DNA of 64,000 nucleotides from an uncultured Pseudomonadota bacterium (GCA_949295085.1 CASFJS010000002.1:28597-92596), one strand, 5' to 3'; shown: positions 53,391 through 63,148, numbered from the stretch's first letter. The notes: generated by a model not told the origin, from the letters alone. Numbers and translations: made by a program.

Positions 53391-53897
53391 ATGAACAAAA
53401 AAATATCCGTAAAAAATCCGTACGTTACCGGAGAATACGTTGTTTACCCGGCACACGGCGTAGGAAAAATTGCCGATGTCACCAAGCAGACAATCGCCGG
53501 AAACGAATTGGAATTAATTGTGGTTAATTTTGACAAGGACAAAATGACCTTGCGTGTACCCATGGCCAAAGCGGCAACTGCCGGTTTGCGCAAAATTTCG
53601 AGTGCCGAAACAATTGCCGATGCCATGAACACACTCAAGGGCAAAGCCAAGGTCAAAAAAGTTATGTGGTCAAGACGCGCCCAAGAATATGAAAACAAAA
53701 TCAATTCCGGCAACCCGGTGGCTATTGCCGAGGTTATCCGCGATCTGCATCGCAATGAAAATCTGGCCGAACAATCCTATAGTGAAAGACAAATTTACGA
53801 ACAGGCTCTGGACAGATTATCCAATGAATATGCGGTATTTGAAAACATTTCAACCGCCGATGCCACGCAAAAGATCCTGGATATTCTGAGCAAATAG
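53391..53897 (+). CDS. carD: CarD/CdnL-family RNA polymerase-binding regulator
   Basis: A 168-residue CarD_TRCF-domain protein. The N-terminal Tudor-like domain (GEYVVYPAHGVGKIADV, then ELELIVVNFDKDKMTLRVPMAKA) binds the RNA polymerase beta subunit, and the helical C-terminal domain (VMWSRRAQEYENKINSGNPVAIAEVIRDLH, then SERQIYEQALDRLSNE) contacts DNA upstream of -10. The protein stabilises open complexes at rRNA and growth promoters. AGGGAG precedes the ATG at 53391; a terminator follows. Confidence 0.93.
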   Translation: MNKKISVKNPYVTGEYVVYPAHGVGKIADVTKQTIAGNELELIVVNFDKDKMTLRVPMAKAATAGLRKISSAETIADAMNTLKGKAKVKKVMWSRRAQEYENKINSGNPVAIAEVIRDLHRNENLAEQSYSERQIYEQALDRLSNEYAVFENISTADATQKILDILSK

Positions 53898-53922
53898 GCC
53901 GGCTGCATATTTTTGCAATTAT

Positions 53923-53962
53923 CCCCTTTCTGCGGCGGTGCTCCGCCCGGAAAGGGATTTTT
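53923..53962 (+). terminator. terminator of carD
   Basis: CCCTTTC and GAAAGGG plus GGCGG/CCGCC form a long stem, followed by five T. Confidence 0.85.
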
Positions 53963-54011
53963 ATCATCAAGGCGGGGGACGGTTTAAATGAATGTTCGGG
54001 AGTGTGACAAA

Positions 54012-55685
54012 TTAAATCGGCCGGGTTGCCTCCTTAAGCCAAGCAATTATATCTGCCGGCGCCAAATCTTGCAAAGTTGCCCAAACCTGCTGATGATAAC
54101 CGTTCACCCAATCAATTTCCGCTGTTGTCAGCAGCGATTTATTTATTAGCCGTCTTTCCAGTGGCACCATAGTTAACGGCACAAATTTGAGCATGGATTT
54201 TTCATTAACAACCGTTTCTTCAATCAAATACAAATTTTCAATGCGAACACCGAAAACACCCTCTTGATAATACCCCGGCTCAACGGACGTAACCATACCG
54301 GCTTTAAGCGGCGCCAAACTTTTTAACGACAAGGATTGCGGCCCTTCATGGACATTCAAAAAATGACCGACTCCATGACCGGTGCCGTGGGCATAATCTT
54401 TGCCATACCGCCATAATGCCGCGCGAGACAGCGTATCAGGAACAAGTCCGGGTGTTTCCGGCGGTAACAAAGCCGAAGCTGCGGCAATATGTGCCTTTAA
54501 AACTTCGGTGTAACTGTCAATCATCTCTTGTGAGGGTTCACCGACGGCAACGGTACGCGTAATATCTGTTGTGCCGTCAAAATACTGGGCACCGCTGTCC
54601 AGCAGCAAAAGAGAGCCGGCTTCCGGTTTACGGTTGGTTTCGGGTGTCGGTTGATAATGGACAATGGCGCCGTTTGGGCCAAAACCGGCAATGGTGGCAA
54701 AGCTTTCGGAATAGTAGTTTTCGCTCATAGCGCGAAATTCGTGAAGCTTGGCGACGACGCCGAGTTCGTCGGTCGTTTGTCCGTTGTTTTCAAGCCAGTG
54801 CAAAAAGCGGCAAACAGCCACACCGTCGCGCCGGTGAGCCGCTTTAAAGCCTGATATTTCCACCGGATTTTTGACCGCTTTCCAATCAACAACAGGATTG
54901 GGGATATTCACATAACGGATGCGTTTTTCTTTAAGCAAAAGTTGAACTTTTTTAGGGCAGCGGTTAAAAGACAAACCGATGGTTTTGCCGCGCCAATTAT
55001 CGAGTTCGGTTTCGAGTTTGTTTAAGTCGTTAATAAATAAGCTGACATTCCCCCCGGCCGGCACAAGCGCAAATGCCCGTAAGATCGGCGTATCTTCAAG
55101 CAGACGGGAACGTAAATTTAACAGCCACGACACACAGTCGCACTCGCCGATAAAGTAAGCGTCAAGCCGATGATCAACGCAAAATTGAGTCAGATAAGAT
55201 ATTTTTTCATCGGCGGTGATGCCGGCAAACCGCTCGTCAAGCTCAAAAATTTCCGCTTCGTTGGAGGATAACGGCACTGCCGGAAAATCAGCCGGAATTT
55301 CAACAAATTCATGCTCGGTCAAAACGCGTTTCCAAAAATCAACCTCGGCTGTTGAATGACACCACGGATTATAAGCAAAGCGGCAAGCATTTTTGATATT
55401 GTTTTGAATCCAGCTGCCAAGCGAATCACGTGTGCAAAAGACCTCTATTTGCCGCGGATTAATCTGGGCACGCGCCTGAATATCATAGCGGCCGTCAACC
55501 AACAAACAGGCATGGTCGCGAAAGACAATCAGTTTGCCGGCGGAACCGGTAAAGCCCGTCAAACGGCAAAGCAGATTTTCTTCCGGCAAAACATCCTGCC
55601 CCAAGAACATATTGTTGCGGGTGATAATATAGGCGTCGAGTTTGTGTTGAATGAGTTTTTTTTGAATTTCGGATAATGTTGTCAT
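54012..55685 (-). CDS. pepP: Xaa-Pro aminopeptidase (M24B)
   Basis: A 557-residue aminopeptidase P of the long, three-domain type, removing N-terminal residues before proline. The pita-bread catalytic domain shows the five metal ligands: Asp in LLLDSGAQY, Asp in GTTDITRTV, His in HGTGHGVGHFLNVHEG, Glu in TSVEPGYY and Glu in GVRIENL. Two creatinase-like N-terminal domains precede it, and a C-terminal extension WVNGYHQQVW is as in the eukaryote-like form. Cytosolic. Its start is six bases after the prmA stop. Confidence 0.93.
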   Translation of the reverse strand: MTTLSEIQKKLIQHKLDAYIITRNNMFLGQDVLPEENLLCRLTGFTGSAGKLIVFRDHACLLVDGRYDIQARAQINPRQIEVFCTRDSLGSWIQNNIKNACRFAYNPWCHSTAEVDFWKRVLTEHEFVEIPADFPAVPLSSNEAEIFELDERFAGITADEKISYLTQFCVDHRLDAYFIGECDCVSWLLNLRSRLLEDTPILRAFALVPAGGNVSLFINDLNKLETELDNWRGKTIGLSFNRCPKKVQLLLKEKRIRYVNIPNPVVDWKAVKNPVEISGFKAAHRRDGVAVCRFLHWLENNGQTTDELGVVAKLHEFRAMSENYYSESFATIAGFGPNGAIVHYQPTPETNRKPEAGSLLLLDSGAQYFDGTTDITRTVAVGEPSQEMIDSYTEVLKAHIAAASALLPPETPGLVPDTLSRAALWRYGKDYAHGTGHGVGHFLNVHEGPQSLSLKSLAPLKAGMVTSVEPGYYQEGVFGVRIENLYLIEETVVNEKSMLKFVPLTMVPLERRLINKSLLTTAEIDWVNGYHQQVWATLQDLAPADIIAWLKEATRPI

Positions 55686-55691
55686 CGGAAT

Positions 55692-56561
55692 TTATGCCTT
55701 TTGTAAAAGCGCAATGCGCCAGTTGTCAAAAGAGTATAATTTGATTTGTTTAAGGCCGCATTTTTCATGGGCGGCGATAACTTCGGCCGTTTGGTTATCA
55801 ACAAAGCCGGAGAGAATCGCATAGCCGCCGATTGCCAGATTTTTGGCCAAATCGGGTGCAAAAGAAACCAGCGGATTAGCCAAAATATTGCTCAAAACGA
55901 TCTCATAAGGGGCTTGAGCGGCAATTTGCGGATTTTGGTAGCCGTCGCTCAAAAAAGCCGTTATGCGACGGTTGAGGCGGTTGGTTTCGGCATTGGCCGC
56001 GGCGACGATAACCGCTTCGTCGTCAATATCGCCGGCAAAAACCGAAGCCTGAGGCCAAAGGCTTGCGGCACACAACGAAAGAATACCCGAGCCGGTGCCG
56101 ATATCCAAGACCCTTTGCGGGGAAAGACCGCGATGTTTCAGCTCGCACAAAGCGGTGATACATCCGCGGGTGGTGGCATGGTCAGAGCCAAAAGCCGTTG
56201 CCGCATAGATTTGCAGCGGTATTTTTGATGTTTGCGGTGCCGTTTTTTCGTGAATGCCGTAAATACAAAAATCTCCGACCTCAAAAGGCGAAAATTTGAT
56301 AACATAATCTTTGAGCCAGTTTTCGCTTTTAAGCTCTTTAATCTCATAAGACGGCAATTTTATGCCGAAAGCCGCTGCGGCATCCAGCATGGTTTGTTCC
56401 TCAAAATCGCCGCTTTGATAACCGACATATTCGTCAAAACCATCCGGTGAGGAAGCGTAATTTTGGGCGCTGACCTCAAAGAAATAATCCATAAATTCGT
56501 CAAAAGCGGCCGTGTTTTCTTGTGAGGGATGAAAAGTTATTTGCCAACAGACGGATGACAT
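55692..56561 (-). CDS. prmA: ribosomal protein L11 methyltransferase
   Basis: A 289-residue SAM-dependent enzyme trimethylating L11. The N-terminal substrate-binding domain is followed by motif I VLDIGTGSGILSLCA, the acidic FAGDIDDEAV, and the SNILANPL catalytic motif. It precedes pepP on the same strand and is divergent from the lipoprotein gene at 56657. Confidence 0.93.
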   Translation of the reverse strand: MSSVCWQITFHPSQENTAAFDEFMDYFFEVSAQNYASSPDGFDEYVGYQSGDFEEQTMLDAAAAFGIKLPSYEIKELKSENWLKDYVIKFSPFEVGDFCIYGIHEKTAPQTSKIPLQIYAATAFGSDHATTRGCITALCELKHRGLSPQRVLDIGTGSGILSLCAASLWPQASVFAGDIDDEAVIVAAANAETNRLNRRITAFLSDGYQNPQIAAQAPYEIVLSNILANPLVSFAPDLAKNLAIGGYAILSGFVDNQTAEVIAAHEKCGLKQIKLYSFDNWRIALLQKA

Positions 56562-56656
56562 GGGTATTTATCCTAAGATGTTATAAATTTGTTTACTAAA
56601 TGAAGTTTATGATATAATAATTAAAAATAACTTTATTTTGGTGCGAAATAAAAAAC

Positions 56657-57436
56657 ATGAAAAAGAAAATAGCCTGTCTGTCTTTATGTTTGTTGGTTGC
56701 CGGGTGTTTGCGCGCCGGCGACTATGATTTGTTGCCGATACGGAGCAAAATTGTTAACGCTTATATGGGATATTCGGTTGACTTTGTCGAACAGGACGAA
56801 GAATTGGTCAGCAGCCAAAGCGAACGCGAACATGATTATGTTTTGAATAAGGCCATTACGGTCAGAAAAGGCGAGGCAGTTTTAAGTGATAAGTTTTTTA
56901 ACCGCGATATGTATCGTTCGTATATCTACCGGCCAACCAAAAAAGGAACCCTGCAAAATCAATCTTTTCCGATGAGGCTTGACGACAGAAAAGAGTATAA
57001 GGTTCTGGGCTGGTCCAAGATTGACGGTGTGGAATATTCGCTTTTGGACAGCGGGCTCGACGGCTACGTCTTTTTGTTTGACGAAAAAGGCAATTTTTAT
57101 AATCGCGCGGGCTGGATTGAGGATGGAAGGTTGAGGATTTTGGATGAAGAAATTTTTGTTTATCCCTCGGATATGAAAATGCAGACAATTGCCAGAATCC
57201 GTAACGAAGTCAGTAATATCCGAAACGGGTATGAAGTTAAGTATAACGGTGTTAAGCTGGACAGAATATGGTTTGATTATCTGGCTTATGATGCCGATGA
57301 TAATGACGGCGGACGGTTTGAGCGTATCAGTTTTCCTGATAAGCCGGGATTGATTACCATTAACGGTATCGGCTTAAGGATTTTGAAAGCTGATGAGGAC
57401 ACCCTGACGTATATGATCCTGCAAGGGAATGAGTAG
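56657..57436 (+). CDS. lipoprotein of unknown function
   Basis: A 259-residue lipoprotein: signal sequence KKIACLSLCLLVAGC with acylated Cys17. The mature part is beta-rich, with charged segments (DFVEQDEELVSSQSEREHDYVLNKAITVRKG) and Tyr-rich strands, and no cysteine. Family not recognised. It is followed by a clear terminator, so it is monocistronic. Confidence 0.7.
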   Translation: MKKKIACLSLCLLVAGCLRAGDYDLLPIRSKIVNAYMGYSVDFVEQDEELVSSQSEREHDYVLNKAITVRKGEAVLSDKFFNRDMYRSYIYRPTKKGTLQNQSFPMRLDDRKEYKVLGWSKIDGVEYSLLDSGLDGYVFLFDEKGNFYNRAGWIEDGRLRILDEEIFVYPSDMKMQTIARIRNEVSNIRNGYEVKYNGVKLDRIWFDYLAYDADDNDGGRFERISFPDKPGLITINGIGLRILKADEDTLTYMILQGNE

Positions 57437-57456
57437 TACTGTTGTATGGTTTTAGA

Positions 57457-57485
57457 GCCCGCCCGTCAAAATGAGGCGGGTTTTT
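57457..57485 (+). terminator. terminator of the lipoprotein gene
   Basis: CCCGCC and GGCGGG pair around an eleven-base loop and five T follow. It favours the downstream ATG of the next gene over any start inside the hairpin. Confidence 0.85.
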
Positions 57486-57555
57486 GTTTACGATTTATTT
57501 AGGTCTTTCGGTTATTAAAGGGACATGTGTAATTTTAGCAAGGTTTTGCGGTCCG

Positions 57556-58239
57556 ATGATCCGTGAAGAAATTGTTCATGTAAACGGTATTCCGAAAAAG
57601 GTGGCGGTGTTTTTGCATGGCTATCAGGACGAGGCAGCGCATATTGACCGCAAAACCGAAGCCTTGCAAACTTTGGACAACTTTGCTTTGCATATTCCGC
57701 AGGCGCCTTTTTTAAATGAGGTGGACAAGGCCAAAAGACAATGGTATTCCATGCACCAGTTTGACCCTGATGATAAACGGCGCATTACCGCTTCGTGGGA
57801 TGAATTTATTGAATTTTATAACCGGATGACGGTTGGTTTGACCGAGGCCAATTTTTTTATTTTGCAATATGTTGACAGTTTGCTCGGTGAATACAATCTG
57901 GAATATGATGATGTGTTTTTGTGCGGCTTTTCACAAGGAGCCATGTGCGCGATCTACAGCGGGCTGATGTGCCCGCAAAAACTTGGCGGTGTTGTCAGTT
58001 TTAGCGGTATTTTGGCGGCTCGCGGTTATTTGGAAAACCACAGTTGCAGTCGTCCTGATTTTTTGTTGTTGCACGGTAATGCCGATAATATGGTGCGGTT
58101 TGAGGCGCTTGATTTTACGGCACAAAATTTGCGCGAGATGGGATGTGTCGTCGAAACGGCCGTTATTGACGGTGCCGGGCACAAAATAACCGACGAGGCC
58201 GTACTTGCCGCAAGGAATTTTATTTTGACGCGTATTTAG
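57556..58239 (+). CDS. phospholipase/carboxylesterase family hydrolase
   Basis: A 227-residue alpha/beta hydrolase of the YpfH/LysoPLA type. VAVFLHGYQDEAAH gives the oxyanion region, the nucleophile Ser is in CGFSQGAMCA, Asp in LLHGNADNMV and His in GAGHKITDEA, a complete triad. Expected to hydrolyse short-chain carboxyl esters or lysophospholipids in the cytosol. The ATG at 57556 is favoured because an upstream terminator covers the start of longer readings. Its stop interlocks with that of the solute-binding protein gene (TTAG). Confidence 0.87.
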   Translation: MIREEIVHVNGIPKKVAVFLHGYQDEAAHIDRKTEALQTLDNFALHIPQAPFLNEVDKAKRQWYSMHQFDPDDKRRITASWDEFIEFYNRMTVGLTEANFFILQYVDSLLGEYNLEYDDVFLCGFSQGAMCAIYSGLMCPQKLGGVVSFSGILAARGYLENHSCSRPDFLLLHGNADNMVRFEALDFTAQNLREMGCVVETAVIDGAGHKITDEAVLAARNFILTRI

Positions 58240-59246
58240 ATAAAAGGGCTGAAAGATAAGTAGCCGCCACGACCTATCAGGTCGTTATGAATCATGTCAA
58301 GTTTGAGGGGGGATTGTTTGCCTAAATTACGCTCCACAATCTGATGGTAATTGCCATAGACGGGAATATATTTGCGTACCCATTGCGGATCAAGCTTGAG
58401 CTTTGACCAACCGTTTGGACGAACCCCGAGAAGATTTTGCAAGGAAGGACTCGGCGAGGCAGAAAAAATATCAATGTTTGAGGCCGTGATGTTTGACGCG
58501 TAGGCCAGTTTGAGGGCATTGATGATCCAGCGCAGAGCAATGTTTAAGGTGGTGTTGTTGCCGGCTGTATAGGCTTTTACGGGGATATAGGCGATTTCTT
58601 CGGGCAGAACCTGGGCCGGGTCTTTGCTTTTTAGGCGGTTAACAATATCGTTGACAAAAATTTCATCACCGCTGATAAGCTCGCAACGGCGGAGATAAAA
58701 AGCCTCTTTGACGGCACTTAAGCTGGATAAAGCCAGTATGTTGAATCCCAGTGCGTATTTTTGATTGTATTCTTCAAGAAATGCTTCCGCCGGAGAATCT
58801 TTAAGGACACAGACCTTGGCTCCTCTAAAATCACTCATGGAGGAGGCTTCGCTTTTTTGGCGAGAAGCAAACACCTGCCGGTCAAGGTATAAGTCGGCCG
58901 CCGGAATAACGTACTGTGAGGCTTCTTCGGCGGCGGTTAAACTTGAATGTCCGAGCATGATATCAATCGCGCCGCTGTTAAGAGCTTTGCTTATGGCCGC
59001 CGGTTTGACGGGAATTAGTTTAAATTGTTTGGCATTACCCAGAACGGCGGCGGCAACCGCCCGGCAGATGTCGGCGTCAAACCCCTGCCAAATGTTGTCT
59101 TCCTGATAAGCAAGCGCGCGGTATTCACGGCTGATACCGCAAGCAACGTATTGACGTTGGCGAATATGGCTGAAACCGGCGTCGGCCGAGGCCGCCGAAC
59201 TCCAGCATAAAGCCGCCAGCGTCAAAAAGACAAATTTTAGACTCAT
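58236..59246 (-). CDS. amino-acid ABC transporter solute-binding protein (family 3)
   Basis: A 336-residue periplasmic binding protein with signal peptide (about 1-22, ending ASADA). YVACGISREYRALAYQEDNIWQGFDADICRAVAAAVLG at residues 32-69 is the AapJ/family 3 N-terminal lobe, and the later segments GAIDIMLG, FRGAKVCVLKDSPAE and EIAYIPVKAY fit the fold. AapJ-type proteins bind general L-amino acids. No permease or ATPase gene (aapQMP) is next to it, so its partners are elsewhere or it has another role. Confidence 0.8.
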   Translation of the reverse strand: MSLKFVFLTLAALCWSSAASADAGFSHIRQRQYVACGISREYRALAYQEDNIWQGFDADICRAVAAAVLGNAKQFKLIPVKPAAISKALNSGAIDIMLGHSSLTAAEEASQYVIPAADLYLDRQVFASRQKSEASSMSDFRGAKVCVLKDSPAEAFLEEYNQKYALGFNILALSSLSAVKEAFYLRRCELISGDEIFVNDIVNRLKSKDPAQVLPEEIAYIPVKAYTAGNNTTLNIALRWIINALKLAYASNITASNIDIFSASPSPSLQNLLGVRPNGWSKLKLDPQWVRKYIPVYGNYHQIVERNLGKQSPLKLDMIHNDLIGRGGYLSFSPFI

Positions 59247-59310
59247 TTTATTAACCATTTGCCGCTATAATAAAAAATAAACGTTTCTACTAACTATAAG
59301 GCAAAATTTT

Positions 59311-60006
59311 ATGAAAAGTAACAAATTTTTACAAGTTATCACAGGCTGCCTGATGCTGTTTGCCGCCGGTGTTTGTCGCGCGGAGGATATGAGTACCGCC
59401 GAGGCGCTTGATTTTGCCGCCACCAAGGGCGAGGAATTGTTGATGAGCTTTCAAGAGCCGGATCTGGCCGAACGCTACCGCCGGCTTGATGAGTTGTTTG
59501 TAACTTATATTGATATTGATTATGTCAGCCGGTTTGTCATGGGCAAATATTGGCGGCAGATGACAGCGGAACAACAGAAGCGGTATCGGGATATTTTTGT
59601 GCGTTATGGTCTGGCTTATTATAAAACTTTGCCGCTGGATTATGCCAAAAATCTGACTTATGAAATTAAAGGCGCCGAAAAAGAAGGGGCTTTTGTCAAT
59701 GTGGCAACCAATGTGCATGTAAACTTAGGCAGCCAAAATGGTCAACCCGAAGGACAGGATGTGACACTGATTTTTAGGCTGCATAAAGCGGATGGCATTA
59801 TCAAGGCGGTGGATGTCAAGGTGGCGGAAAGCAGCCTGCTGTTGGCATACCGCGGCAAATTTTATGAGATGATTGCGCAAGACGACGGCGAAATTGAATG
59901 GTTTTTGGAAGATTTGGCAGATTTGGCATCGTCATTGGAGTATAATCTTAAGGAAAATGTCTTACAGCAGCAAAATTCCCTTGAAATTGAGGCAAAAAAC
60001 AGCTAG
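59311..60006 (+). CDS. mlaC: MlaC-like periplasmic lipid-binding protein
   Basis: A 231-residue exported protein with signal peptide (about 1-24). FVTYIDIDYVSRFVMGKYWRQMTAEQQKRYRDIF at residues 69-102 is the MlaC core, followed by VNVATNVHVNLG and DVKVAESSLLLAYRGKFYEMIA. MlaC shuttles phospholipids between the outer and inner membranes; mlaA, mlaD, mlaE and mlaF are not nearby. It stands ahead of gltX with a 38-base gap. Confidence 0.85.
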   Translation: MKSNKFLQVITGCLMLFAAGVCRAEDMSTAEALDFAATKGEELLMSFQEPDLAERYRRLDELFVTYIDIDYVSRFVMGKYWRQMTAEQQKRYRDIFVRYGLAYYKTLPLDYAKNLTYEIKGAEKEGAFVNVATNVHVNLGSQNGQPEGQDVTLIFRLHKADGIIKAVDVKVAESSLLLAYRGKFYEMIAQDDGEIEWFLEDLADLASSLEYNLKENVLQQQNSLEIEAKNS

Positions 60007-60044
60007 TCTCGGGACAAATCGTTTTTTTATAAGGCTTTGAAGAC

Positions 60045-61367
60045 ATGGATAATATAAAGGTCAGATTTGCACCGAGCCCGACCGGCTTTATGCATATCGG
60101 CAATGTTCGTACGGCCGTGTTTAACTGGCTTTTGGCCAAAAAACTCGGCGGTAAGTTTTTGTTGCGAATCGATGACACGGATACGGCGCGTTCCAAAAAA
60201 GAATATGAAGATGCCATTCGCGATATTTTGGGCTGGCTGGGGCTGGAATGGGACGAAGAGGCCAGACAATCGGCGCGGGTAGCGCGTTATGACGAAGCGG
60301 TGGCCAGGCTCAAGGCCGAGGGGCGGATCTATGCCTGTTATGAAACGGCCGAGGAGCTTGAGGTTATGCGCAAACGCCTGATGGCGCAGGGAAAGCCGCC
60401 GATTTATGACCGCGGCGCGTTGAAGCTGACGGCGGAAGATATTGCGCGCTACCGGCAAGAAGGCCGGCGGCCGCATTATCGGTTTAAGCTGGTGCCGGGG
60501 GTTATCGAATGGGACGATATGGTACGCGGCAAGACCCGTTATGACGCCGCCAATCTGGCCGATCCGGTGATTATCCGTGAGGACGGCAGCTATTTATATC
60601 ATCTGCCGTCGGTGATTGATGATTTTGACTTTGGAATGACGCATATTATCCGCGGCGAAGATCACGTGACCAATACGGCGGCGCAGGTACAGATGTTTGA
60701 GGCCTTGGGGGGTAAAGCGCCAACGTTTGCGCATCTGCCGCTTTTGACCGGCAAAGAGGGAAAGCTTTCCAAGCGGCTGGGGTCACTCGGCGTGCGCGAG
60801 CTCAGGGCAGAGGGAATCGAGGCGATGGCGATATGCTCGTTTTTGGCCAAGCTCGGAACGTCGGAAGCAATTGAGCCGTTTTATGATTTGGACGCCTTGG
60901 CGGCAACGCTTGATCTGGCAAAACTCGGACGGGCACAACCAAAGTTTGACGAAGATGAATTGAAGATTTTTAACCGTCATTTTGTGCGGCATATGCCTTA
61001 TGACAAGGTTAAAAACCGGGTGCGCGGCGGTGCGGAATTTTGGGCGGCGGTGCGCGGTAATCTGGACAATGTGGCGGAAGCCGACAAGTGGTATGATATT
61101 TGTTTTGCACCGCTGGAACCGCTGATTGAGGATGCGGCACTGACTACGGCGGCGGCCGGAGAATTGCCGCCGGAGCCGTGGAACGGGGAAACTTATGCCC
61201 TGTGGATGAACGCCGTTAAAGCCAAAACCGGCAAAAAAGGCAAAGAGCTGTTCCACCCGATACGCAAAGCGCTGACAGCTTTGGAAGACGGGCCGGAACT
61301 TAAAAATCTGCTGCCGCTTATCGGTTTTGAGCGCGCGCAAAAACGCCTGCTGGGACAAAGAGCCTGA
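60045..61367 (+). CDS. gltX: glutamate-tRNA ligase
   Basis: A 440-residue class I aminoacyl-tRNA synthetase. The HIGH-type motif FAPSPTGFMHIGNVRTA is at residues 8-24 and KLSKRLGS near 241. Length is short of the usual ~470. Alphaproteobacteria often hold two GluRS; this may charge tRNA-Glu or tRNA-Gln, which cannot be told from sequence alone. Directly followed by cysS (13-base gap). Confidence 0.93.
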   Translation: MDNIKVRFAPSPTGFMHIGNVRTAVFNWLLAKKLGGKFLLRIDDTDTARSKKEYEDAIRDILGWLGLEWDEEARQSARVARYDEAVARLKAEGRIYACYETAEELEVMRKRLMAQGKPPIYDRGALKLTAEDIARYRQEGRRPHYRFKLVPGVIEWDDMVRGKTRYDAANLADPVIIREDGSYLYHLPSVIDDFDFGMTHIIRGEDHVTNTAAQVQMFEALGGKAPTFAHLPLLTGKEGKLSKRLGSLGVRELRAEGIEAMAICSFLAKLGTSEAIEPFYDLDALAATLDLAKLGRAQPKFDEDELKIFNRHFVRHMPYDKVKNRVRGGAEFWAAVRGNLDNVAEADKWYDICFAPLEPLIEDAALTTAAAGELPPEPWNGETYALWMNAVKAKTGKKGKELFHPIRKALTALEDGPELKNLLPLIGFERAQKRLLGQRA

Positions 61368-61380
61368 CAAGAGAGGAAAG

Positions 61381-62748
61381 ATGTATCTGTTTAATACGCT
61401 TAATCGCCGCAAAGAAGAATTTGTGCCTTTGGATGTAAACAATGTGCGGATGTATGTCTGCGGGCCGACGGTTTATGACCGCGCGCATTTGGGCAACGCC
61501 AAAACACCGGTGACGTTTGACGTGTTGTTTCGTCTGCTGCGGCATAAATACGGTGCCGGGCATGTGACATATGTGTCCAATATTACCGATGTCGACGACA
61601 AGATTTTGAACAAGCATAAAGAAACCGGCAGGTCAATCCGCGAGATTACCGAGCAGACCTATCAATGGTATGTCGACGATATGGCCAAGCTTAATGTCTT
61701 GCCGCCGAATTACCGGCCGCGGGCAACCGAATATATCGGCGAGATGATTAAGTTGGTGGAGCGGTTGTTGGCCAACGGGCATGCTTATGAGGCCGGGGGA
61801 CATGTGTTGTTTGATGTCGATTCGATGCCGAACTACGGTTTTTTGTCCGGACGGACGCAAAAAGAAATGCTGGCCGGTGCGCGAATCGAGGTGGCGGATT
61901 ATAAAAAGAATCCGGCTGATTTTGTGTTGTGGAAGCCGTCAGAGGCAGGCCAGCCGGGGTGGAACAGTCCGTGGGGCTACGGCCGTCCGGGGTGGCATTT
62001 GGAATGCTCGGCAATGAGTTCAAAGCTTTTGGGCAATTCGTTTGACATTCACGGCGGCGGAGCGGATTTGATTTTTCCGCACCATGAGAACGAGTGCGCG
62101 CAGTCGTTGTGCGCATATCCGGGCGAAAGCTTTGCCCGCTATTGGGTGCACGGCGGTATGTTGATGGTCGACGGGGTTAAGATGTCGAAATCCTTGGGCA
62201 ATTTTTATACCATTGACGAGGTGCTGGAAAAAGCGCCGGCGGAGGCGTTGCGGCTGTTGTTTTTGACCACGCATTACCACCAGCCGTTTAACTTTACCTT
62301 TGAGGGGCTGGAGCAGGCTAAGCAGAATCTGGACAAATTTTATAATGCGCTGCTCAGGGTTAAAGATGTCGCGCCGGCGGATTGGGCGGCGGACGAAAGA
62401 GTGGTTCAGGCATTGGAAGATGATTTGAATACACCGCTGGCTTTGAGTATTTTGCATGATTTGACCAACCGGCTCAACAAAACGGAATCGGTGTCGGCGC
62501 AGGCTGAGGCTAAAGGTGTATTGCTTAAGTCGGCAGAGCTTTTGGGGCTCTTGTGGCAGAATCCGGAAAGCTGGTTTAAGGGCGGCGCCGGTGATGAGAC
62601 GGCGGAGATTGAGGCCCTGATTGCCAGACGTACCGCGGCCAAAAAAGACAAGGATTTCGTCTTGGCCGACAAAATCCGCGATGATTTGAAAGCTCGGGGC
62701 ATTTTGCTGGAGGACGGTCCGCAGGGAACCAGTTGGAAAAAGGTTTAA
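61381..62748 (+). CDS. cysS: cysteine-tRNA ligase
   Basis: A 455-residue class I synthetase with the zinc ligand in MYVCGPTVYDRAHLGNA, the HIGH-type RAHLGNA, the GRPGWHLECSAMS and HGGGADLIFPHHENE zinc site, and KMSKSLGN. Starts at ATG 61381 with AGGAA upstream. It is the second gene of the gltX-cysS pair. Confidence 0.97.
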   Translation: MYLFNTLNRRKEEFVPLDVNNVRMYVCGPTVYDRAHLGNAKTPVTFDVLFRLLRHKYGAGHVTYVSNITDVDDKILNKHKETGRSIREITEQTYQWYVDDMAKLNVLPPNYRPRATEYIGEMIKLVERLLANGHAYEAGGHVLFDVDSMPNYGFLSGRTQKEMLAGARIEVADYKKNPADFVLWKPSEAGQPGWNSPWGYGRPGWHLECSAMSSKLLGNSFDIHGGGADLIFPHHENECAQSLCAYPGESFARYWVHGGMLMVDGVKMSKSLGNFYTIDEVLEKAPAEALRLLFLTTHYHQPFNFTFEGLEQAKQNLDKFYNALLRVKDVAPADWAADERVVQALEDDLNTPLALSILHDLTNRLNKTESVSAQAEAKGVLLKSAELLGLLWQNPESWFKGGAGDETAEIEALIARRTAAKKDKDFVLADKIRDDLKARGILLEDGPQGTSWKKV

Positions 62749-62940
62749 AAAATTTTTTACGAGTTTGTCGAATTTAAAACACGCTCAAAATACTCCGTGC
62801 CGATTGGGCGGCGAGCGAGAGCGAAGTAACCGTCGGCTGCTGTCTGGTTCGCAGTGTTAAATATTCCGCCGAGGCCTCGTTCATATCGAGGCGCGTTTTT
62901 TTACCGTCATGTTGAGTGCTTCCCTCCGCTGTCATCCTGA

Positions 62941-63069
62941 GCGCCCTTTATTGTCATTCTGAGAAGTGTTTTTTTTCTCTGTCATTCTGAGGGACGGAAG
63001 TCCCGAAGAATCTCCGTTTTACCGTCATGTTGAGCGTAAGCGAAACATCTCATTAAGTATGGATTCTTA
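62941..63069. repeat. 128-bp direct repeat, copy a
   Basis: CCCTTTATTGTCAT, then GGGACGGAAGTCCCGAAGAA and ATCTCATTAAGTATGGATTC. Copy b at 63149 is almost identical. Confidence 0.85.
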
Positions 63070-63148
63070 CAGGAAACGCACCATCCTGCGCGTCTCCCTC
63101 CCGTCATCCTGAGCGCAGCGAAGGATCTCTTTCTCACCGTCATGTTGA

